Source of the DNA: CALRBF01 sp964646465
GTDB taxonomy: Bacteria; Patescibacteriota; Minisyncoccia; SW-4-49-11
Assembly: GCA_964646465.1 (NCBI GenBank)
Contig: CAZYEN010000029.1
Span: forward strand, 1-64,000
Direction of reading: 5' to 3'
Length of the DNA stretch: 64,000 nt
Numbering within the stretch: the stretch's first letter is position 1; every line of letters starts with the position of its first letter. A model generated the notes under the pieces. The model was not told the DNA's origin and did not search any database. It saw nothing but the letters and a program-made list of their open reading frames with translations. Of this stretch, positions 24,840 to 33,734 are shown piece after piece. The translations under genes were made by a program, and so were the position numbers.

Positions 24840-26654
24840 CTAAATTCCACTTATTACTTTATTGATACCAAAGTCCTCGGATTTATCATTATCTTTGAGA
24901 TTTTGAATTGTGCTTGAGATATTTTCTATTAGAGACACTATATTCTCAATGTCTGATTCTGGAGTATTTTTGAGTCTAGCAATTTCTTCACGAATTGGTA
25001 GGTCTAGGATATCATTTATCTCAATTTGAGGATTATTTTTGGCGGTTTCAGTGGCTTCATTATGGAAGGTCATCATTGCTTTTAGCATCAAATACATTTT
25101 ACGAGTTGAGGCAAAGGCATCAATTTCATCAAAGGCATTTTGTTGTAGATAATCTTCTCGAAGTCCTCGAGCTGTATCTAGGAGTATTTTCTCAGAGGTA
25201 GATAGGGCGTCCATTCCTACTAATTTTATAATATCGTCTAGCTCATTTTCTTTCTGTAAAATTTGCATTGCTAAATCTCTTAGGTCTTTCCAATCTGAAT
25301 CAGTTGCATTGATGAAATATTCTTCTACATTATCTTTGTATAGGCTATAACTATTGAGCCAATGAATAGATGGAAAATGTTTTTTGGCGGCTAGAGATGC
25401 ATCTAATCCCCAAAAAGCTTTGGTCACTTTAAGAGTGGCTTGGCTAACTGGTTCAGATAAGTCTCCACCTGGAGGTGATACGGCTGCAATGATAGTGGCT
25501 GACCCAATTCTTTCTTCTGTTCCTAATGTGCTGACTATTCCGGCTCTTTCATAAAAGGCTGAAATTCTAGATCCAAGATAGGCAGGATATCCTTCTTCTC
25601 CTGGCATTTCTTCTAGTCTTCCTGACATTTCTCGCATAGCTTCTGCCCAACGAGAGGTTGAATCGGCCATCATAGCTACATTGTATCCCATATCTCGATA
25701 GTATTCAGCTAAGGTAATACCTGTATAAACTGAGGCTTCACGAGCTGCGATTGGCATATTGGAGGTATTGGCAACTAAAATCGTTCTTTCCATCAAAGGT
25801 CGTCCAGATTTTGGATCTTTAAGGTGTGGAAATTCTACCAATACATCGGTAATTTCATTTCCTCTCTCTCCACAACCTACATAAACTACAATATCTGCAT
25901 CTGACCATTTTGCTAATTGATGTTGAATAACTGTTTTTCCAGCTCCGAATGGTCCTGGTACGGCGGCTGCTCCTCCTTTTGGAATTGGGAAGAATGTATC
26001 TATAATTCTTTGTTGAGTTATTAGTGGAGTAGTTGGCACTTGTTTTGCTTTGTATGGTCTTGGGGTTCTAACTGGCCATTTGTGCATTAATTGGACTGGG
26101 TTTTCTCCAATTGTAGCTATTGTCTCGGTAATTGTGAATTCTCCTGCCTTGATATCCTTAACTTCTCCCTCTACTCCAAATGGAACTAAAATCTTATGAG
26201 TAATTAACTCGGTCTCTTGTACTGTACCTAATATGTCTCCAGTGGTTACAGAGTCTCCTTTTTTGACTAATGGCTTAAATTCCCATTTCATCTCTCTGTC
26301 TAGGCTAGGAGCGGTTAAACCTCTTGCAATATATTCAGCATTCAATCCTTGGGCAGCTGCTTTCTCAGCAATTACATTTAGAGGTCGTAAAATTCCATCA
26401 AATAATCCAGAGGTCAAAAGTCCTGGGCCTAATTCAATACTAAGGGGCTCTCCAGTTGAGACAACAGGCTCTCCTACGATTAGACCAGAGGTGTCCTCAT
26501 AGACTTGAATGGAGGCTGTATCACCTTTTAATTCAATGATTTCCCCCATTAATTCTAGATTTCCAACTTTCACTAAATCATACATTTTAGCTCCTTTCAT
26601 GGAGTCTGCGATAACTAGTGGTCCTGAGATTTTGATGATAATTCCGGTATTCAT
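24840..26654 (-). CDS. ntpA: V/A-type ATPase catalytic subunit A
   Basis: The 604-residue catalytic subunit has the P-loop GPFGAGKTV near residue 232, the catalytic Glu in GCGERGNE, and the bulge domain near residues 110-190 that separates A from B subunits. The ATG at 26654 (MNTGIIIKISGP) is used; an upstream ATT in frame is not convincing. The gene begins 14 bases after subunit F. Length and motifs are normal, so the enzyme should be active. Confidence 0.97.
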   Translation of the reverse strand: MNTGIIIKISGPLVIADSMKGAKMYDLVKVGNLELMGEIIELKGDTASIQVYEDTSGLIVGEPVVSTGEPLSIELGPGLLTSGLFDGILRPLNVIAEKAAAQGLNAEYIARGLTAPSLDREMKWEFKPLVKKGDSVTTGDILGTVQETELITHKILVPFGVEGEVKDIKAGEFTITETIATIGENPVQLMHKWPVRTPRPYKAKQVPTTPLITQQRIIDTFFPIPKGGAAAVPGPFGAGKTVIQHQLAKWSDADIVVYVGCGERGNEITDVLVEFPHLKDPKSGRPLMERTILVANTSNMPIAAREASVYTGITLAEYYRDMGYNVAMMADSTSRWAEAMREMSGRLEEMPGEEGYPAYLGSRISAFYERAGIVSTLGTEERIGSATIIAAVSPPGGDLSEPVSQATLKVTKAFWGLDASLAAKKHFPSIHWLNSYSLYKDNVEEYFINATDSDWKDLRDLAMQILQKENELDDIIKLVGMDALSTSEKILLDTARGLREDYLQQNAFDEIDAFASTRKMYLMLKAMMTFHNEATETAKNNPQIEINDILDLPIREEIARLKNTPESDIENIVSLIENISSTIQNLKDNDKSEDFGINKVISGI

Positions 26655-26668
26655 AGTAATTAGTTTAA

Positions 26669-26992
26669 TCAAGAGTTGAATAATTTGTCTAGGCTCATAC
26701 CTACGGCTTTCTCGGTCAGCTGCTTTAGCTCCTCAACAGAGTTGCTATCTGAGCTAATAGGTAGCTGTGATATAGGTATATTGAGGGAATTGAGAACTTT
26801 TCTTTGCTTGGTAGATAATATAATGTTGGATGCTATAAAGATAATTGCGTACATCTCTGCATCTTTCTGGATATTAGCTATTATCTGATCTATTTCCAAG
26901 TCATCACTATTCAAAGTTTCAAAACCAAATAGTTTAAATAGTAGTGTTATTTCAGTATCAGCGATTAGAGCTGGCTTTTTATAGTCTATCAT
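26669..26992 (-). CDS. ntpG: V/A-type ATPase subunit F
   Basis: The 107-residue protein has the small alpha/beta fold of subunit F (ALIADTEITLLFKLFGFE at the start, a second strand IIFIASNII near 50). It binds the D shaft and tunes activity. It overlaps the upstream C gene by four bases. In Enterococcus naming this is NtpG. Confidence 0.85.
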   Translation of the reverse strand: MIDYKKPALIADTEITLLFKLFGFETLNSDDLEIDQIIANIQKDAEMYAIIFIASNIILSTKQRKVLNSLNIPISQLPISSDSNSVEELKQLTEKAVGMSLDKLFNS

Positions 26993-27927
26993 ATATTGGA
27001 ATAATCTATAAATCTTAATTGAGCCTGTTTAGAATCAATTTGTTTGGAGTGGTGTAGAATCAATAATTTAAAGTTAGTAATTGTATATTGGAGCCTCTCG
27101 GTATATTGTATAATTCTATCCCCAGACATCCCTGTAAATTGAGCTTTACTTAAGGCTTTGATCTCATTTTTAATAAGGGTGTTTTCAATGTTTATTGTGT
27201 TAATATCTACCGGAGCTAGATTTAGATATTGGCCTATATCTCCTAACACATCTCCAAAACCAAAGCTTTTTACAGCATTTATAGCCAGACTTCCCTGAAT
27301 AGGTAATAAATGTCTTAATATATGTTCTTTTGACTGTCCTTTTTGAGTTCTTGTTAAAACATTGAGTAGGGTATAGCTATCTATTTTAGCTAATATAAAA
27401 TCCTTCATTATATCACTACTTCTGTTTAGGTTTTCAAATAGTAGAGTTAAAAATATTTCTTCTAAATAAGAGATTAGGCTAAAGCTATCTTGTGAGTGAA
27501 TAAGTTTTTCCTCTTTGGCTAATAATTTAGACTTGAACTGTGCAGAATAATATAGTTTATCAGAGACTTCAGTTAGAATTTGTTCAAACCCTTTCTCTCC
27601 AAGTGTCTCCCCATAAATAGTTTTATTAATAGATAGTGTTTTGAGTTTTTCAAAGTCTTGAGACATCTTGAGATAAATAAAGGGGGCAGAGTTCTCTGGC
27701 AAAAGGGATAGGATTTCTGTTATTTGTTGGTGATAATACTGATTGAGTTTATTTATTAAATTTTCTAAATTGAGTTCGGCTAGACCAAAGGACTCTCGAA
27801 TTGTATTTAGAATTACTTCGATACTATCAGTTACTAAAAGTGCTTTAGTCGTATTAGACTCAGGTAAATAACTTAGTCTAGTTACGTATCTACTAGTTAC
27901 ACCAATTAGAGGGACTTGTAAACTCAT
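26989..27927 (-). CDS. ntpC: V/A-type ATPase subunit C (rotor socket)
   Basis: The 312-residue helical protein corresponds to subunit C/d, the funnel that joins the central shaft to the K ring. The sequence is divergent, but the YVTRLSYLPES start, the length, the high helix content and the place between E and F support it. It overlaps both neighbours by four bases, so translation is coupled. Confidence 0.85.
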   Translation of the reverse strand: MSLQVPLIGVTSRYVTRLSYLPESNTTKALLVTDSIEVILNTIRESFGLAELNLENLINKLNQYYHQQITEILSLLPENSAPFIYLKMSQDFEKLKTLSINKTIYGETLGEKGFEQILTEVSDKLYYSAQFKSKLLAKEEKLIHSQDSFSLISYLEEIFLTLLFENLNRSSDIMKDFILAKIDSYTLLNVLTRTQKGQSKEHILRHLLPIQGSLAINAVKSFGFGDVLGDIGQYLNLAPVDINTINIENTLIKNEIKALSKAQFTGMSGDRIIQYTERLQYTITNFKLLILHHSKQIDSKQAQLRFIDYSNI

Positions 27928-28460
27928 ATTTCCTTCATTATGGCAGGTAGTGTTTTTTGTTTTACTTTATCAAGAATATCCTCTACAGTAATTTCTAAAT
28001 TCACCTCATCTAATTTAGCAGTGATGGCTCCTAAGTTAGAGCCTTGTTCTAGGTTATTTTTTTTATACCCTAGACTTTGAGTAATGCTTGCTAATTCTTT
28101 AGAGTAGTTGCCACTTATATTTAAAGTTGTAGAATTGGGGATATCTTTTAATATCTTTTGGATTGAGTCTTTTACAAAGTTTGAGTTTATAATCTCTGGT
28201 ATTATATCCTTATAAATAGAGTTAAGTTGAGTTTGGATTGAATAACCGTAGTTAAACTTTTGAGTTTTACTTTGTTGAAATTTATGGAAATTAATTTGAG
28301 TTGCCACTGCCTCGTCAATTTTCTCGGCATGTATTTTTTTAGTCTCAGATACGACTCTGTCCCAAGTGTTTTTAGTCTCTTTTAACTCTGCTTGATACTG
28401 AGCCTCTAACTTCTTAACATCTTTATTTATCTGAGATTGTATTGAATCTGCTAAAGTCAT
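27924..28460 (-). CDS. ntpE: V/A-type ATPase subunit E (peripheral stalk)
   Basis: The 178-residue protein has an N-terminal coiled coil (residues 1-70, rich in Gln, Lys and Glu) and a small C-terminal globular domain, as in stator subunit E. It pairs with the 89-residue G/H-type subunit encoded first in the operon. It starts one base after the K gene and overlaps C by four bases. Confidence 0.85.
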   Translation of the reverse strand: MTLADSIQSQINKDVKKLEAQYQAELKETKNTWDRVVSETKKIHAEKIDEAVATQINFHKFQQSKTQKFNYGYSIQTQLNSIYKDIIPEIINSNFVKDSIQKILKDIPNSTTLNISGNYSKELASITQSLGYKKNNLEQGSNLGAITAKLDEVNLEITVEDILDKVKQKTLPAIMKEI

Positions 28461-28461
28461 A

Positions 28462-28941
28462 TTATCCTACTGATACTCCGTTAATAATCAAAATAGAAAC
28501 TAGAAGTCCGAACACAGCGAAAGTCTCTACCAAGGCTGCTAGAATAATAACTTGTCCAATTTTAGATTTATCTCTAGAAATTAACTGTACACCACTGGCG
28601 ATTACATCTCCTTGATATTTACCTGAAGCTAAACAAGTAAGTCCGACTGGAATTCCTGCAAAAGCCAAAATCATACCGTTCTGCCAACTTAAATTTGCAA
28701 ATTCACCAGATAAAACTCCTGTGTTTTGTAAAATCAGCACAGCTGCCAAAAGTCCATAGATGGCCTGGGATCCTGGAAGAGCAGACAACAAAAGCACATT
28801 CCCAAATTGAGAATCATCTTCCGCTACCAATCCTGCTCCGGTTTTTCCTGCTGTAGATACTCCAATAGATGAACCAGCACCAGCCAATCCTGCTGCAAGG
28901 GCTGCTCCTAATACTGCTAAACTTACTCCTAATATTTCCAT
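28462..28941 (-). CDS. ntpK: V-type ATPase rotor subunit K, Na+-binding type
   Basis: The 159-residue proteolipid (ATG at 28941; a 12-residue longer start at 28977 is possible) has two fused hairpins, so four membrane spans. Only the second hairpin carries the ion-binding carboxylate, Glu139 in ALVETFAVFG. The first hairpin has L55PGSQ59 and the second Q110 in SGKYQGDV. These match the Na+ ligands Leu61, Thr64, Gln65, Gln110 and Glu139 of Enterococcus hirae NtpK, with Thr replaced by Ser. Na+ coupling is thus likely. Confidence 0.92.
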   Translation of the reverse strand: MEILGVSLAVLGAALAAGLAGAGSSIGVSTAGKTGAGLVAEDDSQFGNVLLLSALPGSQAIYGLLAAVLILQNTGVLSGEFANLSWQNGMILAFAGIPVGLTCLASGKYQGDVIASGVQLISRDKSKIGQVIILAALVETFAVFGLLVSILIINGVSVG

Positions 28942-29045
28942 ATTTTCAACTTTAACTCTTATATAAGGGACACTCATTGTTTACTGGTATCCTTTTCACT
29001 ATACTCCTAATTTAACCTATGAATACAGTGAAAGAGATCACAGTA

Positions 29046-31082
29046 TTATTCAATAACACTGTACTCTTGGGATCTTGTTACTACTTGCAGTGGTCTTCCT
29101 CCAGATTGGAAGAATTTGCTGAAAAACTCTACAAAGTGTAGCCTACCAACATTGATGTAAGTACCTAATACATTAAGAGCTATATTAAATACATTTCCAG
29201 CTACGAATATAATTGTCATAATTATATATCCAATTATTACCCAAGCTCCACCTTTTTCTACAAACCCACTTCCTGCTAAGTTTGCTAAAGTACCAACTAC
29301 TCCTGCAATAATTCCAGTAGCAAGGCCTAGAGCTACCAACCTAGTATAGGATAGTATGTCAGATAGATATCCTACCACTCCAAAAAAGACATCGTAAGCT
29401 CCTTTTCCAAATTTAGCAAAAATGGATTTCATTTCTCTTCCCAAAAGATATATCATCACAAATATATAGGCTATATATACATATAGTAGGGGATCAATTA
29501 ATAATTTTAGGCCATCTCCTAACAACTCCATATTAATTAAAATTAGGAATATTCCGAATATTAGAGCTCCGGCCCATAGAATTGAATCTAGACTGGCATC
29601 TAAAAAAGATTTAGAGTTATAAGCTTGAACTATATTGAGCACCAAACCAAATAGTAAATGTACTATTCCAAGAACGATTGTGAATCCCATTAAAGCGATA
29701 ACACTATCCATTGGGTTAAGAATCTGCATCTTTTGTAAGAGAGGAATCAAACCAATGTTGATTAGAAATTTCATATGTGGTGAGGCTGTAGCAGGATCTA
29801 CAACATCTGGTGTAATCCCAAACCAACTACCAAATAAAGCTCCAATAATCAATGTAGAGATAGATGCAATAAATACAACTGCAAAAATATCTCTAATACC
29901 TGATTTTAATCTAGGATTAATTAATCCAAGTCCTGTCAAAATAATCAAAATAAGAGCATACCCTGCCTCAGATAAAGCCAAACCGAACATAAAGGTGAAG
30001 AAAATTGCAATAGACAGGGTAGGGTCAATTTTACCGGCTTGTGGATACCCCATGATTTTTGTGACTGTCTCAAAATGTCTAATTATTGGAAGGTTCTTCA
30101 GTATCACTGGACTTGATTCAAAGTTTGCTGGTAACTCAACTACCTTGCCACTATCAGTGATTTTAGATACTGATTGTCTGACAGAATCAAATTGTTCTTC
30201 ATCTACCCATAATTGTATTGATGAGTTTTCTTCGGATTCTGGATTAAATGAATGTAAATAAGAAATTAAATTCAGGTGTGAGTTTAGCACGTCAACTAAT
30301 ATAGCTAAATCCTTGAATTTGACGGGCGATTTTTTAAGTTCTCGTCTTAATTTAGTTAATAACTTATTATTTGAGTTAAGCTCTTGTTTACTATTGTGAT
30401 AAATGTCATAGAAAGATCCACTGACTTCGGCTGGGAATTGTATTAATGTTGCTTGATTCTGTATTATGTCAATGGCAATTTTAACTTGATTCTTCGGTAG
30501 TGCTAAAATATATACGTAATCAGTTCCAAGTTTTTTTACGGATTCCAGTACCATAGGAGATACCGCATGCTCTAATTGTTCTGCTATATAATGTGCTCTA
30601 GACTCGTCTATCAAAAATGGTAAAAAGCTAATGTATGAGTATGATTTAAAGATATTTATTTCAATATCTTTTAATGGTTCAGATTTAGCAATAATGTCCT
30701 GTAGAACCTCCTGACGTATTAGTAGGTCATCTTTTAGCTCTGCCTTCTCTACAATCTCCTTAGCCTTTATAATAATATTATCTTTTTCTTTATCATAATG
30801 TTCAAACACATCTTCAGTTATACTAAATCTATCATCTAGTACGGCAGAAAGCATTGACTTTTTTTCTAAATGGTATTCTTTATATACATCTAGAGCTTTA
30901 TTGACTATATCTAAGTTTTCTAAAATATCTTCTTGTATAGCATGATGTTTCTTAGAAAGTGGTGTTCTTTCTACTTTTTCTATTATTTCACCAACTTGTT
31001 GTTTTTGAAAATATGATAACAGTTCGAGTTGATGTTTGTTAGGAACTGTAACTTGGATTAGTTTAGATGCTTTAACTCCCAT
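29046..31082 (-). CDS. ntpI: V/A-type ATPase subunit I (stator a subunit)
   Basis: The 678-residue protein has a soluble N-terminal half with two coiled-coil arms (residues 1-340) and a C-terminal half with about eight membrane spans. It carries the half-channels beside the K ring. The blocks TVTKIMGYPQAGKIDPT and DILSYTRLVALGLATG are typical, the latter containing the essential Arg that meets the K carboxylate. A 104-base gap separates it from K and holds only a short stem-loop. Confidence 0.95.
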   Translation of the reverse strand: MGVKASKLIQVTVPNKHQLELLSYFQKQQVGEIIEKVERTPLSKKHHAIQEDILENLDIVNKALDVYKEYHLEKKSMLSAVLDDRFSITEDVFEHYDKEKDNIIIKAKEIVEKAELKDDLLIRQEVLQDIIAKSEPLKDIEINIFKSYSYISFLPFLIDESRAHYIAEQLEHAVSPMVLESVKKLGTDYVYILALPKNQVKIAIDIIQNQATLIQFPAEVSGSFYDIYHNSKQELNSNNKLLTKLRRELKKSPVKFKDLAILVDVLNSHLNLISYLHSFNPESEENSSIQLWVDEEQFDSVRQSVSKITDSGKVVELPANFESSPVILKNLPIIRHFETVTKIMGYPQAGKIDPTLSIAIFFTFMFGLALSEAGYALILIILTGLGLINPRLKSGIRDIFAVVFIASISTLIIGALFGSWFGITPDVVDPATASPHMKFLINIGLIPLLQKMQILNPMDSVIALMGFTIVLGIVHLLFGLVLNIVQAYNSKSFLDASLDSILWAGALIFGIFLILINMELLGDGLKLLIDPLLYVYIAYIFVMIYLLGREMKSIFAKFGKGAYDVFFGVVGYLSDILSYTRLVALGLATGIIAGVVGTLANLAGSGFVEKGGAWVIIGYIIMTIIFVAGNVFNIALNVLGTYINVGRLHFVEFFSKFFQSGGRPLQVVTRSQEYSVIE

Positions 31083-31112
31083 ATAAATTTATATATTTAC
31101 AAAATATGATTA

Positions 31113-31382
31113 TTAATTTAACTGACTTAAAATGATAGCTTTGATTTTTTGAATATCTAGCTTGATATCAGGTTGTTTAGAATCAGTAGATTGTTTTTCA
31201 TAAGTAGATAACTTTTCTTCTACAATTTGATTCTTGTTCAAAATCTCTTTTTTTAAAATAGTTACTTTATCTTTAGACCGAGTAACATATTCTTGAGATT
31301 GGACATTATAGTCTTTTTGTAAAGATTTCTTTTTACTAGCAAAAGACTTTTCAATTTCAATCAACTCAACAAGTTTTTTCAT
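31113..31382 (-). CDS. ntpF: V/A-type ATPase G/H-type peripheral stalk subunit
   Basis: The 89-residue protein is almost wholly a charged coiled coil (residues 5-70), of the size of the G/H subunits that pair with E. It is first in the operon, as ntpF is in Enterococcus hirae. Sequence alone would not prove the identity; the position does most of the work. Confidence 0.75.
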   Translation of the reverse strand: MKKLVELIEIEKSFASKKKSLQKDYNVQSQEYVTRSKDKVTILKKEILNKNQIVEEKLSTYEKQSTDSKQPDIKLDIQKIKAIILSQLN

Positions 31383-31403
31383 AGGTGTTTATAATTACAA
31401 CTC

Positions 31404-31432
31404 ATTATAGTCCAGAGAATCACATTTGTCAA
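31404..31432 (-). promoter_or_regulatory. Consensus promoter of the V-ATPase operon
   Basis: The minus strand has TTGACA, a 17-base spacer and TATAAT, both hexamers perfect. The start codon is 22 bases beyond the -10. No Shine-Dalgarno sequence is visible. Confidence 0.92.
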
Positions 31433-31462
31433 TTATTTATTTTGTTTTTGTGTCAAATAGAA

Positions 31463-32908
31463 TTATAAAAAAAACTTTTTACGAATGATTTCATCCTGTT
31501 CTCTTTGCTTTTCTTCGATTAAATTGATGGCTTTAATTTTGAGGTCTTTTAGGTCTTGGGTGGCAAGTGCTTGGGATTGTGATTTGAGGTATTCAATATA
31601 ATTTTTACTAGGGTCCTCTAAAATTTCAGCTAATAGCACATTGAGAATTATTCCTATAATTGGCCCAGGTTTAATATTGAGTTCATTTATCAAGATATTG
31701 CCATCAATTTTGAGCATGGATAAATCTATTGGGTCTAATAAAACCTTCTCAGTCATATATTCAAAGTGACGTAGGCGATAGGGGCGGGCCTTTGGCGTAC
31801 CTGATCCTATACGATCACATTCTCGCAGTTTAATCAAGTCTTTGATATTCTCAGCCCCTACATTACGTACTAATTTACGAATTGAGGTCTCTGTAACTTC
31901 ATTAGTATCATAGTAAAACATATGGTATCTAACTAGTTTAGAGATTCTAGCTGAAAACTTTTTGGGATAATGTAATCTGTTCAAAATATCATAAGCCATA
32001 CTGGCTCCTACTATTTCATGATTATGAAAGGTACAAGTTTTCCCAATACCTTCTTTGGTGCGGGGTTTGGCAATATCGTGTAGTAATCCGGCCATTCTTA
32101 AATCAAAACTCCAATCCATATCACAAGCATGTTGCATAGTTCGTAGTAAATGTTCCCATACGTCATAAATATGATGCCCATTTTGCTCTACTCCAATACC
32201 TTCCTCTAGTTCTGGCATAATGTAGTGTAGTAGTCTGCTATCTCTGAGCAGAATATATCCATTCATAGCTCGCGGAGTCAGCATCATTTTGGTGAGTTCA
32301 TCCCGAATTCTCTCTTGAGCAATATGTTTTAGATTTGGTGCTAACTGTTGTATAGCCTGTAAGGTTTTAGATTCAATCACAAAATCTAATTGCACAGCAA
32401 ATCTCACAGCTCGCATTAGTCTCAAGGCATCTTCATTAAATCTATCTTGGGGCTCTCCCACCGTACGGATGATTTTGGCTTGAAGGTCATCTAAACCTCC
32501 AAAAAAATCCTGAATTTCACCTTGTCTATTCATTGCAAGAGCATTTACAGTAAAATCTCGACGAGCTAGGTCTTGAGATAGTTCAGACACAAATTCTACT
32601 TGCTCAGGGTGTCTATTATCTGTATATTGAGACTCCTCACGGTAGGTTGTAACTTCAATAATCTCCACCGATTCATCAGGACGGCGATATTTTACCCCCA
32701 CTGTGCCAAAAGTATTCTCATACACAGAGTCGGGGAATAGCTCTTGAATTTGTACAGGTAGGGCATTGGTAGTAATGTCCCAGTCTACGGGAGTTTTATT
32801 ACCTAATACTAAATCTCTCACACTACCTCCAACGATAAAAGCCTCAAAACCAGCTTCTTCTAATGTGTGCAGGATGAAAAGTATGTGATTCGGTATATTA
32901 TAATTCAT
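31463..32908 (-). CDS. cca: CCA tRNA nucleotidyltransferase with HD domain
   Basis: The 481-residue enzyme adds or repairs the 3' CCA end of tRNAs. The nucleotidyltransferase motif is GGSVRDLVLG near residue 27 with DWDITT after it, RRDFTVNALAMN and EDALRLMRAVRF are class II signatures, and an HD phosphohydrolase motif (LLHDIAKPRTKEG) lies near residue 277. A tRNA-Thr gene ends 19 bases upstream on the same strand, so the two may share a transcript. Confidence 0.95.
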   Translation of the reverse strand: MNYNIPNHILFILHTLEEAGFEAFIVGGSVRDLVLGNKTPVDWDITTNALPVQIQELFPDSVYENTFGTVGVKYRRPDESVEIIEVTTYREESQYTDNRHPEQVEFVSELSQDLARRDFTVNALAMNRQGEIQDFFGGLDDLQAKIIRTVGEPQDRFNEDALRLMRAVRFAVQLDFVIESKTLQAIQQLAPNLKHIAQERIRDELTKMMLTPRAMNGYILLRDSRLLHYIMPELEEGIGVEQNGHHIYDVWEHLLRTMQHACDMDWSFDLRMAGLLHDIAKPRTKEGIGKTCTFHNHEIVGASMAYDILNRLHYPKKFSARISKLVRYHMFYYDTNEVTETSIRKLVRNVGAENIKDLIKLRECDRIGSGTPKARPYRLRHFEYMTEKVLLDPIDLSMLKIDGNILINELNIKPGPIIGIILNVLLAEILEDPSKNYIEYLKSQSQALATQDLKDLKIKAINLIEEKQREQDEIIRKKFFL

Positions 32909-32927
32909 AAAAATTTTTGATAAATTG

Positions 32928-33004
32928 TGGAGCCAATGGTGGGGATCGAACCCACGACCTATGCGTTACGAATGCATTGCTCTACCAGACTAAGCTACAT
33001 TGGC
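32928..33004 (-). tRNA. tRNA-Thr (anticodon CGT)
   Basis: The minus strand folds as a full cloverleaf: acceptor GCCAATG with CATTGGC, D-arm GCTT...GAGC, anticodon arm ATGCA-TTCGTAA-CGCAT (one A-C mismatch at the loop-closing pair), T-arm GTGGG-TTCGATC-CCCAC, discriminator T and an encoded CCA (32928-32930). The anticodon CGT reads ACG threonine codons. Confidence 0.95.
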
Positions 33005-33012
33005 GCACTTTT

Positions 33013-33041
33013 AGTATAGTCTAAAATAGCTATTAGAGCAA
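33013..33041 (-). promoter_or_regulatory. Promoter of tRNA-Thr
   Basis: TTGCTC (complement of 33036-33041), 17 bases and TATACT (complement of 33013-33018). The start of transcription would be only a few bases before the mature 5' end. Confidence 0.65.
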
Positions 33042-33044
33042 TAT

Positions 33045-33081
33045 ATAAATAAAAGCCCCCGACTATCTTAGTGGGGGCTTT
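33045..33081 (-). terminator. Rho-independent terminator overlapping a stop codon
   Basis: The minus strand has AAAGCCCCC, a 12-base loop and GGGGGCTTT, then TATTTATAT. The stop codon of the gene at 33063-33410 lies in the loop. Confidence 0.8.
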
Positions 33082-33410
33082 AATCTTTGAATTCTTGTGT
33101 TTGACCTTAATAATTTTGTATTTCTACGTATCAACTTGTCAATTAGACGATATATATTATCATCTAGTAAGATTGATATTTGAGGCATCTCAGAACATTG
33201 TTCTATTTGGTGGCGAATATGACTTATTGCAGAGTCTATAGTATTAATAGAGTTTCCACTTTTACCAATATCTCGTTGATCATTTTGAGTGATTATCTTT
33301 TCTAAACCTGATAAACTAGAAACTGAGATAGTCTTGGATTCTTTAGCTCTTTGTAATAGTTGAAGAATTTTATTCCATTGTTTATATGAATAAGTGCGTG
33401 AGGTCGACAT
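33063..33410 (-). CDS. Unknown protein, 115 aa
   Basis: The product is hydrophilic and probably helical, with no family recognised. It ends in a very basic tail (KLLRSNTRIQRLKPPLR), which could bind nucleic acid. A TTGACA-type promoter lies 28 bases upstream and the terminator overlaps the stop, the same compact design as the unit at 3406-3573. GAGG nine bases before the ATG may act as ribosome site. Confidence 0.55.
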   Translation of the reverse strand: MSTSRTYSYKQWNKILQLLQRAKESKTISVSSLSGLEKIITQNDQRDIGKSGNSINTIDSAISHIRHQIEQCSEMPQISILLDDNIYRLIDKLIRRNTKLLRSNTRIQRLKPPLR

Positions 33411-33437
33411 GAGACTTTCCTCTGTAGATTGGTATTT

Positions 33438-33466
33438 AGACTATCAAAATCTAAGTTTTATGTCAA
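33438..33466 (-). promoter_or_regulatory. Sigma-70 promoter
   Basis: TTGACA (complement of 33461-33466), 17 bases and TAGTCT (complement of 33438-33443); the -35 is perfect, the -10 weak. Confidence 0.6.
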
Positions 33467-33478
33467 ATTATGATTTAT

Positions 33479-33516
33479 GTCCTCCTTTGGAGGAGGTGGC
33501 ACGAAGTGGCGGTGGT
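33479..33516 (-). repeat. Dispersed palindromic repeat, copy 7 (inverted)
   Basis: The reverse complement reads CCACCGCCACTTCGTG, then CCACCTCCTCC-aa-AGGAGGA. It has the same CCACC / middle / CCACCTC-palindrome layout as the copies at 1518 and 22727. Confidence 0.6.
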
Positions 33517-33572
33517 GTATTAGGTTTAATATTATTACAAACAAGTGTTTATTTTAGTATTTCAAAATTTAT

Positions 33573-33614
33573 CCACCCTCCCCCTACGGGTACTCCCTCC
33601 GAAGGGAGACAAAA
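33573..33614 (+). repeat. Dispersed 42-bp repeat, copy 8
   Basis: CCACCCTCCCCCTACGGGTA through GGGAGACAAAA; differs from 1455-1496 at two positions. After it, 33615-33686 holds another small hairpin (GGAGGGTTTACCCCTCC-like) and GTCGCCCCTACGG, with no gene. Confidence 0.85.
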
Positions 33615-33686
33615 TATCAAATACAGGAGACTGCAAGGTCGCCCCTACGGAAAAACATTATGGAGGGGTAAACCCTCCGCTACGAG

Positions 33687-33715
33687 AAAAAAAAGCCCCG
33701 CTGAGTGCGGGGCTT
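33687..33715 (-). terminator. Rho-independent terminator
   Basis: The minus strand has AGCCCCGC-actca-GCGGGGCT, then eight T residues. It lies about 20 bases after the stop of the gene at 33735-34301. Confidence 0.92.
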
Positions 33716-33734
33716 GAGTTGTAGGATCGGTGTC

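Noticed and set aside
29635..30261. Long plus-strand frame of 208 codons opposite subunit I
   Set aside because: It is antisense to the clear V-ATPase subunit I gene, is Pro/Ile/Lys-rich in the way of a reverse-frame shadow, and has no promoter or family match.
33394..33717. Plus-strand frame of 107 codons
   Set aside because: It is made of palindromic repeat units and the terminator hairpin read through by chance; similar repeat-derived frames are a known annotation artefact.
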